15,330 bases of DNA from Anaerotignum sp. (GTDB lineage Bacteria > Bacillota > Clostridia > Lachnospirales > Anaerotignaceae). Both the position numbers and the translations under genes were made by a program. Shown piece by piece: positions 5,127 through 12,458 of the stretch; within the stretch, counting starts at the first letter, position 1, and the number at the start of each line of letters is the position of its first letter. The notes below the pieces were generated by a model that searched no databases, was not told where the DNA came from, and saw nothing but the letters and a program-made list of their open reading frames with translations. The stretch lies in assembly GCA_020024395.1 (NCBI GenBank), contig JAHHTV010000016.1, forward strand, positions 1-15,330. The letters are read 5' to 3'.

Positions 5127-6740
5127 ATGGTATTTGAAAAAAGAAGAAGCGGCGTATTGTTGCACCCAACATCTTTGCCATCTGCTTACGGTATTGGTGA
5201 TTTTGGAGAAAATGCCCGTATGTTTATAGATAAATTGGAAGAAAGTGGACAAACATTGTGGCAGATATTGCCGCTTTGTCCCATTGGCAGTGGCAATTCT
5301 CCTTATCAAAGTACATCGGCATTCGCAGGCAATATATTACTCATTAGTATTGATGATTTGGTAAAATGTGGATTTTTAGAAGCAGAAGATTTGGGAGAAA
5401 TTCCTTGTTTTGATACAAAACGTGTGGATTATGAAGCAGTAAAAAATTATAAATTGCCTTTGTTAAAATTGGCATATACACGTTTTCAAAAAAAGCAAAA
5501 TAAAGCATTTGCAACATATTGTGAAAAAAATGCATATTGGTTGGAAGATTACGCATTGTTTACTGCATTGAAAGCATATTTTCAAAAACAAAGAAAAACA
5601 GATACCAAAGATTTTCAAAGTTTTGCAAAAGATACAGTAGTATTTTTGACAGAAGCAGAACAAAAAATGTATTTTGAAACAGCTTGCTGGAATACATTTC
5701 CAATGGGGCTACGAAAACGCAATGCCCAATCTTTGCAAAAATGGAAAAAAACATTGTCTGAAGAAATACAAGAAGAAATGTTTTATCAATATTTATTTGA
5801 TATGCAGTGGCAGGCATTGAAAGCATATGCCAATGCAAAAGATGTGTATATCATTGGGGATGCCCCCATATTTGTGGCGTATGACAGTGCAGATGTATGG
5901 GCAAATCAAAATTTATTTCAGCTTGACAGCAAAGGTTTTCCAAAAGCTGTGGCAGGTGTACCACCAGATTATTTTTGTGCAGAAGGACAGCTTTGGGGCA
6001 ATCCATTGTATGATTGGAAAGTGCATGAAAAAACAAATTTTGCATGGTGGGTCAATCGTATCAAAAAAGCATTGCAAGATACAGATTATTTGCGTATCGA
6101 CCATTTCAGGGGGTTTGAGAGCTATTGGTCTGTACCATTTGGGGCAAAAAATGCTATGGGTGGTACATGGAAAAAAGGCCCCGAAACAGCTTTGTTTGAT
6201 GCTTTGACGAAAGCACTTGGGAAATTGCCTTTGATAGCAGAAGATTTGGGTATCATCACAGAAGAAGTGCATCAATTACGGCAAGCAGTTGGGCTGCCTG
6301 GTATGTGTATTTTACAGTTTGCTTTTGGGAATGATAAAAACAATGCATATTTACCGCATATTTGTCCCAAAAATCGCATTATGTACAGTGGTACACATGA
6401 CAATGACACATCAAAAGGTTGGTACCAAAATGCAACAGACGCAGAAAAAGACCATTATAGAAGATATATGAATGTCAGTGGTGAAAATGTTTCTTGGGAT
6501 TTTATCCGTTTGGCGTTTGCATCTCCCGCAGTATTTGCCATTGTGCCATTGCAGGATGTATTGCAGCTAGATAGTGCATATCGCATGAATATCCCTGGGG
6601 TTGCAACAGGAAATTGGGGATTTCGGTTTATGTGGGATATGTGGCAACAAAGCGATATAGAAGGGCTGCGGTATCTATCAGAATTATTTGGCAGATACAC
6701 AAAAAAAGATTGTCTTTGCGATGTTACAAAATTGTGCTAA
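5127..6740 (+). CDS. malQ: 4-alpha-glucanotransferase (amylomaltase, GH77)
   Basis: 537 residues from ATG 5127, with GGGAGGG 9 bases upstream; a TTG six codons earlier lies on the ribosome site and is rejected. It transfers alpha-1,4-glucan segments between maltooligosaccharides in the cytoplasm, for maltodextrin or glycogen use. The GH77 hallmarks are in order: RRSGVLLHPTSLPS (7-19), PIGSGNSPYQSTSAFAGN (52-69), GDAPIFVAYDSADVWAN (244-260), RIDHFRGF with nucleophile D325, AEDLG with acid/base E372, and GTHDNDT with D425. The end has NIPGVATGNWGFR (488-500). The length is normal for bacterial MalQ. asnB follows after 38 bases with no terminator between. No other glycogen or maltose gene is in the window. 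Confidence 0.96.
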   Translation: MVFEKRRSGVLLHPTSLPSAYGIGDFGENARMFIDKLEESGQTLWQILPLCPIGSGNSPYQSTSAFAGNILLISIDDLVKCGFLEAEDLGEIPCFDTKRVDYEAVKNYKLPLLKLAYTRFQKKQNKAFATYCEKNAYWLEDYALFTALKAYFQKQRKTDTKDFQSFAKDTVVFLTEAEQKMYFETACWNTFPMGLRKRNAQSLQKWKKTLSEEIQEEMFYQYLFDMQWQALKAYANAKDVYIIGDAPIFVAYDSADVWANQNLFQLDSKGFPKAVAGVPPDYFCAEGQLWGNPLYDWKVHEKTNFAWWVNRIKKALQDTDYLRIDHFRGFESYWSVPFGAKNAMGGTWKKGPETALFDALTKALGKLPLIAEDLGIITEEVHQLRQAVGLPGMCILQFAFGNDKNNAYLPHICPKNRIMYSGTHDNDTSKGWYQNATDAEKDHYRRYMNVSGENVSWDFIRLAFASPAVFAIVPLQDVLQLDSAYRMNIPGVATGNWGFRFMWDMWQQSDIEGLRYLSELFGRYTKKDCLCDVTKLC

Positions 6741-6743
6741 AAT
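6716..6743 (+). promoter_or_regulatory. Possible promoter for asnB
   Basis: TTGCGA (6716-6721) and TAAAAT (6738-6743) are 16 bases apart and overlap the end of malQ. A start near 6750 would leave room for the AAGGAGG of asnB. It could allow asnB expression apart from malQ; read-through from malQ is equally possible. Confidence 0.35.
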
Positions 6744-6778
6744 AACAAACGAAAAGGCAAATAAGGAGGATATAAAAT

Positions 6779-8614
6779 ATGTGCGGTATTTGCGGCTTTA
6801 CAGGGCGTTTGATGACGTCTGAAGAAATATTGGATAATATGATGAATAAAATTTTACACCGTGGGCCAGATAGTGGCGGAAAACATATTGATGACGGTGT
6901 TTCTATGGGATTTCGTCGTTTGAGTATCATAGACCTAGAAGGTGGTACACAACCCATATACAACGAAACAAAAGATATGGTCATTACATTCAATGGTGAA
7001 ATATATAACCATCAAGAAATTCGTGAAGATTTGATTGCAAAAGGGCATATCATGAATAGTCATGCAGATACAGAGGTGTTGTTGCATGGGTATGAAGAAT
7101 ATGGCGAAGCATTGCTGCCTCGTTTGCGTGGTATGTTTGCTTTTGTGATATGGGATAGCAAAAATGAAACATTGTTTGGGGCAAGAGATTTTTTTGGTAT
7201 CAAGCCATTTTATTATGCCATACAAGATGGACAGCTGATATATGGCTCTGAAATCAAAAGTATACTGGAATATCCCAATTTTACAAAAAAGGTAAACAAA
7301 GAGGCATTGGAAAATTATTTGACATTCCAATACAGTGTATTGCCTGAAACATTTTTCAAAGGTGTGTTCAAATTGCCGCCTGCACACTGTTTTACATTCC
7401 AGAAAGGCAAAATGGAAATCAAACGGTATTGGGAACCTGTTTTTGCACCAGACCACAACAAAAGTTTGGAAAGATTTGTAGATGATATTGATAATGTGAT
7501 GCAGGCATCCATTGAAAAACATAAAATCAGTGATGTGGAAGTAGGCTCCTTTTTATCCAGTGGGGTAGACAGCTCTTATGTTGCGGCAAGTTTTCATGGG
7601 GATAAAACATTCACAGTTGGTTTTGATTATGAAAAATATAATGAAATTGATTATGCAAAAGCACTGTCAGAAAAAATCGGTATTGACAATTACAGCAAAT
7701 TGATTTCAAAAGAAGAATACTGGGATACCATTGGCAAAGTGCAATACCATATGGACGAGCCTTTGGCTGACCCTTCTGCCATTGCGTTGTATTTTGTCAG
7801 CCAAACAGCAGCAAAACATGTGAAAGTATCATTATCAGGCGAAGGGGCAGACGAATTTTTCGGTGGATACAATATCTATCGTGAACCACATGCCTTATTG
7901 CCTATGACAAGATTGCCACGCCCCGTGCGTAAGTGTTTGGGAGCAGTTGCCTCTGCTATGCCAAAAATAAAAGGCAGAAATTATATCATTCGTGGGAGTA
8001 AAGAATTGCAAGAACGTTTTATTGGCAATGCATTTATGTTTCCTGAGCAAGAACGAGAAAAAATACTCAAAAATCCAAGTGGCAGATATCCACATACCGT
8101 ATTGACAAAACCATATTATGAGAAAGTCAAAAATCAAGATGATGTGACAAAAATGCAATATATTGATATTCATTTTTGGTTGATTGGCGATATTTTGCTC
8201 AAAGCAGATAAAATGAGTATGGCACATTCTTTAGAAGTGCGTGTACCATTTTTGGATAGAGAAGTGTTTGATGTGGCAAGAACCATCCCCACAAAATATA
8301 AAGTCAATGCAGAAAATACAAAATTTGCAATGCGACAAGCAGCGCATCGCTATTTGCCAGATATGGTAGCAGAAAAGAAAAAACTCGGTTTCCCTGTACC
8401 CATTCGTATTTGGTTGAAAGAAGATGCATATTACCAAAAAGTAAAAGCGGCTTTTGAAAGTGAAACTGCAAAAGAATTTTTCCATACAGAAGAAATTGTA
8501 AAATATCTGGACGAGCATAGAGCGGGAAAAGCAGACAACAGCAGAAAAATATGGACAATTTATATGTTTTTGGTTTGGCACGCACAATTTTTTGATGAAA
8601 AACAAGCAGTATAA
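6779..8614 (+). CDS. asnB: Asparagine synthase (glutamine-hydrolysing)
   Basis: 611 residues, starting MCGICGFTG so that Cys2 becomes the N-terminal nucleophile of the class II glutaminase after Met removal; this fixes the start, and AGGAGG is well placed. The glutaminase half shows HRGPDSGG (27-34), RLSIIDL (47-53), FNGEIYN (71-77) and RDFFGIKP (136-143). The synthetase half carries the PP-loop SSGVDSS (260-266) and LSGEGADEFFGGY (352-364). It converts aspartate, ATP and glutamine to asparagine in the cytoplasm. Both domains are intact and the length is typical of the longer AsnB group. It lies directly behind malQ with no obvious pathway link, and ends at a terminator shared with the opposing operon. 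Confidence 0.96.
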   Translation: MCGICGFTGRLMTSEEILDNMMNKILHRGPDSGGKHIDDGVSMGFRRLSIIDLEGGTQPIYNETKDMVITFNGEIYNHQEIREDLIAKGHIMNSHADTEVLLHGYEEYGEALLPRLRGMFAFVIWDSKNETLFGARDFFGIKPFYYAIQDGQLIYGSEIKSILEYPNFTKKVNKEALENYLTFQYSVLPETFFKGVFKLPPAHCFTFQKGKMEIKRYWEPVFAPDHNKSLERFVDDIDNVMQASIEKHKISDVEVGSFLSSGVDSSYVAASFHGDKTFTVGFDYEKYNEIDYAKALSEKIGIDNYSKLISKEEYWDTIGKVQYHMDEPLADPSAIALYFVSQTAAKHVKVSLSGEGADEFFGGYNIYREPHALLPMTRLPRPVRKCLGAVASAMPKIKGRNYIIRGSKELQERFIGNAFMFPEQEREKILKNPSGRYPHTVLTKPYYEKVKNQDDVTKMQYIDIHFWLIGDILLKADKMSMAHSLEVRVPFLDREVFDVARTIPTKYKVNAENTKFAMRQAAHRYLPDMVAEKKKLGFPVPIRIWLKEDAYYQKVKAAFESETAKEFFHTEEIVKYLDEHRAGKADNSRKIWTIYMFLVWHAQFFDEKQAV

Positions 8615-8621
8615 AAATAAA

Positions 8622-8647
8622 AAATCCCCCATATTTATGGGGGATTT
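8622..8647. terminator. Bidirectional terminator between asnB and the ThrE genes
   Basis: A 10-bp perfect stem (AAATCCCCCA, 8622-8631, with TGGGGGATTT, 8638-8647) closes a 6-base loop. T-rich tracts follow in both directions, and the two flanking genes converge on it with stops at 8612-8614 and 8650-8652. Confidence 0.9.
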
Positions 8648-8649
8648 AT

Positions 8650-9126
8650 TTATGCTTTTTTCTTTCTTTCAAAACGTGGGATAATGGTAAATACTTTATA
8701 AGGCAGTACCAATATCACAAGAGAACCAATGCCAATCGCTCCTGCCAGCTTAAAACCACTGAGCGCATAGGAATATGTGGCTAAAATATCACCCATCAAT
8801 GCAGCACGCATGGTATTATATACCGCTGCCCCAGGTACCAATGGCAGTATGCCGGGGATATGGTACAATATAGAGGGCGCTTGTCGATGATAAGAAAAAA
8901 ATCTTGCAACGGCTGTTACAACCATTGTGGCAACCAATGTGGCATTTACAGTATGTTGTTCTGTGGGTGCAAATATGATGGCATAAACAAACCAACCTAA
9001 AAAACCATTGATACCACAATATAACAATTCTCGTCTGGGTGCGTTGAATATGATAGAATATCCAAAACAAGCAATAAATGAAAAAACAGATTGAAATAAT
9101 ATGGTATAAAACAATGAACTGTCCAT
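8650..9126 (-). CDS. ThrE-family threonine/serine exporter, small subunit (ThrE_2/DUF3815 type)
   Basis: 158 residues from ATG 9126 with AGGAGG 7 bases upstream; a TTG two codons earlier touches the ribosome site. The protein has about four to five membrane segments, the motif FNAPRRELLYCGINGFLGW (29-47 from this start) and the signature IPGILPLVPGAAVY, which is the ThrE_2 hallmark. It ends in a basic cytoplasmic tail (RFERKKKA). It pairs with the preceding ThrE_1-type gene, 15 bases away; together they equal one full-length ThrE. The likely role is export of threonine, serine or related small metabolites; the actual substrate is unknown. Confidence 0.9.
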   Translation of the reverse strand: MDSSLFYTILFQSVFSFIACFGYSIIFNAPRRELLYCGINGFLGWFVYAIIFAPTEQHTVNATLVATMVVTAVARFFSYHRQAPSILYHIPGILPLVPGAAVYNTMRAALMGDILATYSYALSGFKLAGAIGIGSLVILVLPYKVFTIIPRFERKKKA

Positions 9127-9141
9127 AATCAAACCTCCTTG

Positions 9142-9873
9142 CTACTTGATAGGGAATAAACCAATGCCAAGGGCAACACCAGCAGCAATGCCACACGCAA
9201 CTAACAATGCTTCCACAAGTCTGGAAGTACCACTGATGAAATTGCCTTCTAGTATATCACGAATAGATTTTGTCAATGTTAGCCCCGGTAAAAGTGGCAT
9301 AATGCTACCAATGATAATCATATCCACTTGTGTTTGCGGCAGCAGCATATGGGAAAACATGGCAAGAATGCCCGTGATGGCACCACCCAATAAAGGATTG
9401 AAAAAATAAGGCGTTTTCCATTTGGTGTTTAATATTGCAGCAACCCCTAAAATCAAACCAATAATAAATGCGATGAAGCCATCTAATAATGTACCATTGT
9501 ACACCAATGTCAAACCGCCAGATGTTAAGCTGTATGCAAATATGATTGCCAAATCTGTAAAACGTGGAGCATTGTCAATGTTTTGTAGCTCCGTGGTAGC
9601 TTGTTCCAATGATATTTTACCAGAAACAAATGCACGTGACATTTCATTGACTGCACAGATTTTTTCAAAATTGACAGAGCGGTCACGTACGCCTCTTGCC
9701 ATAGACAATGGGCCTTTTTCTTCACGTGGTAGGCTGACAATGAGCATAGTGGAAAGTGCAAGTGCTTCTATTTTTTCTCGTCCGCTGACAGAAAGAATAC
9801 GTAACATGGTATCTTGTACCCGATAAGTTTCTGCACCGGACATGAGCATGATTTCTCCTGCGTCCAATGCCAA
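9142..9873 (-). CDS. ThrE-family threonine/serine exporter, large subunit (ThrE_1/DUF1212 type), 5' end interrupted by TAG
   Basis: Given from TTG 9873 (243 residues); the true start is unsettled. The sequence LALDAGEIMLMSGAETYRVQ is the normal ThrE_1 beginning, followed by a cytoplasmic portion and about five membrane segments from residue 105, with SIMPLLPGLTLTKSIRDI as the conserved loop. The expected start is ATG 9900, well placed behind GGAGG, but that frame reads M-D-D-D-T-K and then TAG (9882-9880) before LNLALDAGEIML. Possible rescues are TTG 9873 by re-initiation, or ATG 9849, which has an internal AGGAG five bases upstream and would give 235 residues. The gene itself also ends in TAG. 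The core domain is intact, so it may still be functional. Confidence 0.85.
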   Translation of the reverse strand: MALDAGEIMLMSGAETYRVQDTMLRILSVSGREKIEALALSTMLIVSLPREEKGPLSMARGVRDRSVNFEKICAVNEMSRAFVSGKISLEQATTELQNIDNAPRFTDLAIIFAYSLTSGGLTLVYNGTLLDGFIAFIIGLILGVAAILNTKWKTPYFFNPLLGGAITGILAMFSHMLLPQTQVDMIIIGSIMPLLPGLTLTKSIRDILEGNFISGTSRLVEALLVACGIAAGVALGIGLFPIK

Positions 9874-9879
9874 GTTTAA

Positions 9880-9900
9880 CTATTTGGTATCATCATCCAT
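9880..9900 (-). other. Six-codon reading frame MDDDTK-stop at the ThrE start (premature amber codon)
   Basis: ATG 9900-9898 follows ATGGAGG with a 9-base gap, the best ribosome site in front of the ThrE_1-type gene, and is in frame with it. Codon 7 is TAG. A single T-to-A change from TTG (Leu) would explain it, since Leu would fit the family start. The alternatives are a leader peptide, or a sequencing error. Confidence 0.8.
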
Positions 9901-9937
9901 ATTGTAAAACCTCCATTTCTTTTTTATTTCTTTTAAC

Positions 9938-9965
9938 AGTGTATTCTTTTTTGGAAAAAAGTAAA
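9938..9965 (-). promoter_or_regulatory. Possible promoter of the ThrE operon
   Basis: On the minus strand TTTACT (9965-9960) and TACACT (9943-9938) are 16 bases apart, about 38 bases upstream of ATG 9900. The match is moderate. The rest of the 9901-10061 gap is A/T-rich without other clear signals. Confidence 0.35.
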
Positions 9966-10061
9966 GTACCAATGCAAAAAATGCATATAAAATTATTTTG
10001 CTTGCAAAGTATTTTTTTTGTGCGAAAGTATGATTTTTTGGAAATAAGAACAAAGAAATGG

Positions 10062-10090
10062 TTTACAATGTATTTTTTTTGTACTATAAT
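10062..10090 (+). promoter_or_regulatory. Sigma-A promoter of the thiamine salvage operon
   Basis: TTTACA (10062-10067) and a perfect TATAAT (10085-10090) are separated by exactly 17 bases. Transcription would start near 10097, about 18 bases before the TPP riboswitch. Confidence 0.85.
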
Positions 10091-10114
10091 AAACGAAACT
10101 GAATAATAAAAAAA

Positions 10115-10198
10115 GCTGGGGGTGCTGTAAATAGATTGCAGCTGAGAGGAGTATCCAACCCTTTGAACTTGATGTGGTTAGTACCAACGGAGGGAAGC
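10115..10198 (+). ncRNA. TPP (thiamine pyrophosphate) riboswitch aptamer, THI element
   Basis: The conserved blocks are present in order: GGGGGTGC (10118-10125), GCTGAGAGGA (10141-10150), ACCCTTTGAACTTGAT (10158-10173) and GGTTAGTACCAACGGAGGGA (10176-10195), ending in AGC (10196-10198), which can pair with GCT (10115-10117) to begin P1. This sensor binds TPP in the nascent RNA. It lies between a strong promoter and an intrinsic terminator in front of tenA-thiZXY, so it controls a thiamine-precursor salvage operon, most likely by premature termination when TPP is plentiful. Confidence 0.96.
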
Positions 10199-10224
10199 AA
10201 TTGACCTGATAAAGAATTTGAAAT

Positions 10225-10254
10225 TCTTTCCTCTTTTGAGGAAAGATTTTTTTT
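10225..10254 (+). terminator. Riboswitch-controlled intrinsic terminator before tenA
   Basis: A perfect 9-bp stem (TCTTTCCTC, 10225-10233, with GAGGAAAGA, 10238-10246) around a TTTT loop is followed by eight T (10247-10254). Its left arm CTTTCCTC (10226-10233) can instead pair with GAGGGAAG (10190-10197) in the aptamer's conserved 3' strand, over eight pairs with one G-U. Aptamer folding by TPP would free the left arm and allow termination. Confidence 0.9.
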
Positions 10255-10282
10255 ATGCAAAAATAAAGGAGGCAAGGGCAAG

Positions 10283-10945
10283 ATGATGAAGATAACAGAA
10301 AGATTATACAAAAGCGTTGCGGATATCTGGCAAGGGTATTTGGAACAGCCATTTGTCAAAGAATTGGGAGAAGGCACATTAGATGCAGAAAAATTCCGTT
10401 TTTACATGATACAGGATTATCGCTATTTGTTGCAATATGCAAAAGTGTTTGCAATGGGTGTTGTCAAAACAGAAAATGAAAAATTGATGGAACGTTTTTC
10501 TTATATGGTTTATGATGTGTTGAATGGAGAAATGAACGTACATAAAGCGTATATGTCCCGTTTGGGCATTACAGAAGAAGAAATTGCAACAACAAAATCT
10601 GCACTGGCAAACCAGTCTTATACTTCTTATATGCTAGATGTAGCGTATAAAGGGGGCAGTTTAGAAATATTGATAGCGGTGTTGGCGTGTGCATGGAGTT
10701 ATCAAATGATTGGTGAACATCATGCAAAAATAGAAGGTGCTTTGGAACACCCATTTTATGGAGAATGGGTGCAAGGATATGCCAGCAAAGCATATTGTGA
10801 AACCACACAAGAAATTATAGATTTGGTAGACGAATTGGGCAAAGATATTACCACAGAACAAGAAGTTGCTTTGACAGAAATATTTGTAAATTGCAGTCGT
10901 TATGAACAAGCATTTTGGGATATGGCATATCATATGGAATTCTAA
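10283..10945 (+). CDS. tenA: TenA-family aminopyrimidine aminohydrolase (thiaminase II)
   Basis: 220 residues from ATG 10283; ATG 10286 is equally good, with AAGGAGG ending 10 bases before the first. TenA hydrolyses 4-amino-5-aminomethyl-2-methylpyrimidine, a thiamine breakdown product, to HMP for new thiamine synthesis. Family residues are visible: MIQDYRYLLQYAKVF with D45, SYTSYM with Y113, the nucleophile C136 in AVLACAWSYQMIGEH, and E208 in SRYEQAFWDMAY. Counted from the second Met, the Asp and Cys fall at 44 and 135, the positions I recall for the Bacillus enzyme. It is the first gene behind the TPP riboswitch and lies 15 bases before thiZ. The domain is complete and stands alone, not fused to ThiD or ThiE. 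Confidence 0.94.
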   Translation: MMKITERLYKSVADIWQGYLEQPFVKELGEGTLDAEKFRFYMIQDYRYLLQYAKVFAMGVVKTENEKLMERFSYMVYDVLNGEMNVHKAYMSRLGITEEEIATTKSALANQSYTSYMLDVAYKGGSLEILIAVLACAWSYQMIGEHHAKIEGALEHPFYGEWVQGYASKAYCETTQEIIDLVDELGKDITTEQEVALTEIFVNCSRYEQAFWDMAYHMEF

Positions 10946-10960
10946 AAGGAGAAAAAAGAA

Positions 10961-11713
10961 ATGTTACAATTTGAAAATGTGTCGTTTCAATACCCACAAG
11001 ATGATGTGCCTATGATGACAAATGTTTGTTTTCATATAGAAAAAGGGTCATTTGTTTCTGTGATTGGTGCCAGCGGTTGCGGAAAAAGCACATTGTTTCG
11101 CTTGATAAATGGTTTGGAACAATTACAAACAGGACAAATCAAAATCGACAACATACCCATACAACAATTAAAACAATATAGTGCGTTTATGCCACAAAAA
11201 GATTTGTTGTTTCCGTGGCGTACCATTACACAAAATATTTGTTTGCCAATGGAATTGGCAGGCGTATCCAAAACAGAACAACAAAAACGATGTCAAGAAG
11301 TATTGGAACAAGTGGGACTTTTTGATTATGCCAAAAAATATCCAAAAGACCTTTCTGGCGGTATGAAACAGCGTGTTGCATTTGCAAGAACATTGTTAGC
11401 AGGAGCAGACCTGCTTTTGTTAGACGAGCCATTTAGTGCTTTGGATTATCTGACAAAAGTAGATATGCAAGAATGGTTGTTGCAGCAATGGGAGCATTAT
11501 CAAAAAACCATATTGTTTATTACACACGACGTAGAAGAAGCGATATTTTTATCCAAACAAATATTTGTGATACAAGATAGACCATTTTCGGAAATGGAAT
11601 GTGTGGAAATACCACTTTGTTATCCACGTAATCGTGCGGATTTGAAACGGGCAGACATTGTGGAATTGAAAGAAAAGCTGATACAAAAGCTCAGAAAGGG
11701 CGTGACAATATGA
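10961..11713 (+). CDS. thiZ: ABC transporter ATPase for thiamine-pyrimidine precursor
   Basis: 250 residues. Walker A GASGCGKST (36-44), Q-loop PQKDLLFPW (78-86), signature LSGGMKQ (131-137), Walker B LLLLDEPFSALD (151-162) and the switch His in FITHDVEEA (187-195) are all intact. It is closest in style to the nitrate/sulfonate/taurine (SsuB/TauB) group, to which ThiZ belongs. It drives uptake through ThiX, taking substrate from ThiY. The stop overlaps the thiX start in ATGA. The name rests on the riboswitch, tenA and the ThiY-type binding protein alongside it; by sequence alone it would be a generic member of this ATPase group. Confidence 0.92.
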   Translation: MLQFENVSFQYPQDDVPMMTNVCFHIEKGSFVSVIGASGCGKSTLFRLINGLEQLQTGQIKIDNIPIQQLKQYSAFMPQKDLLFPWRTITQNICLPMELAGVSKTEQQKRCQEVLEQVGLFDYAKKYPKDLSGGMKQRVAFARTLLAGADLLLLDEPFSALDYLTKVDMQEWLLQQWEHYQKTILFITHDVEEAIFLSKQIFVIQDRPFSEMECVEIPLCYPRNRADLKRADIVELKEKLIQKLRKGVTI

Positions 11714-12453
11714 AAAAACATTTGCCAGCTTTTTTGTTAGCGATTGTATTGCTTTTGGCATGGCAAGGCATTGCGATGCTGATTGATGCGGCGTATATTT
11801 TGCCATCTCCTGTGCAAATTGTCGTGCGTCTTTGGGAATTGCGGGAACCATTGTTTTTGGTGCATTTGCCTGCAACCATGCGTGTCACAGGCATTGGGCT
11901 TTTGATTTCGATTGTGTTGGGGATAGGGCTTGCCGTATTGATGGATAGCAACGAAAAAATAGAACGGGCGTTGTATCCAGTCATCGTTGCATCACAAACC
12001 ATACCCACAACAGCCATTGCACCACTTTTTATATTATGGTTTGGCTATACAATATGGAGTAAAGTATTGGTGACCATATTGATTACATTTTTCCCGATTG
12101 CCATTACGGTTTTTGATGGTTTCAAAGCCACAAAAAGAGAAATGGAAGAATTGCTTTTGACATATGGTGCTACAAAAAAAGATGTTTTTATTAAACTGAA
12201 ATTGCCAACAGCATTACCAAACTTTTTTTCTGCAATCAAAATGGCAATTCCAATGAGTGTCATTGGTGCAGCGATTGCGGAATGGTTGGGGGCACAAGAA
12301 GGCTTAGGATATTTCAGCAAAAGAATGATGACACAGCTTGATGGTGCAGGTGTATTTGCTCCTATTGTGTTGTTATCTTTTGTAGCAATGCTTGCAGTGG
12401 GTATTGTTACGGTTTTAGAAAAAAAATGTATCAAATGGCGAAAGGAGATTTAA
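11710..12453 (+). CDS. thiX: ABC transporter permease for thiamine-pyrimidine precursor
   Basis: 247 residues with about six membrane segments. The ATPase-contact EAA loop is seen as EELLLTYGATKKDVFIKLKL with the following LPNFFSAIKMAIP, typical of the SsuC/TauC-like permeases that include ThiX. ATG 11710 lies within the last codons of thiZ (4-base overlap), so translation is coupled. The end lies 5 bases before the thiY start, and the thiY ribosome site is inside this gene. Confidence 0.92.
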   Translation: MKKHLPAFLLAIVLLLAWQGIAMLIDAAYILPSPVQIVVRLWELREPLFLVHLPATMRVTGIGLLISIVLGIGLAVLMDSNEKIERALYPVIVASQTIPTTAIAPLFILWFGYTIWSKVLVTILITFFPIAITVFDGFKATKREMEELLLTYGATKKDVFIKLKLPTALPNFFSAIKMAIPMSVIGAAIAEWLGAQEGLGYFSKRMMTQLDGAGVFAPIVLLSFVAMLAVGIVTVLEKKCIKWRKEI

Positions 12454-12458
12454 TCAAC

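Noticed and set aside
6935..7522. 195-codon open frame on the minus strand inside asnB
   Set aside because: It lies wholly antisense to a well-conserved gene, has a Cys/Phe/His-rich composition typical of shadow frames in AT-rich DNA, and lacks a ribosome site I can support.
9880..9882. UAG read-through or recoding (for example pyrrolysine) in the ThrE gene
   Set aside because: The same gene ends in TAG (9144-9142), as does the first TSUP gene (4167-4165), so UAG appears to be an ordinary stop here. No recoding element is visible.
9901..10061. A/T-rich gap checked for small RNA, attachment site or insertion sequence remnant
   Set aside because: Only weak promoter-like signals and short A/T-rich direct repeats are seen; nothing supports an RNA gene or mobile element.
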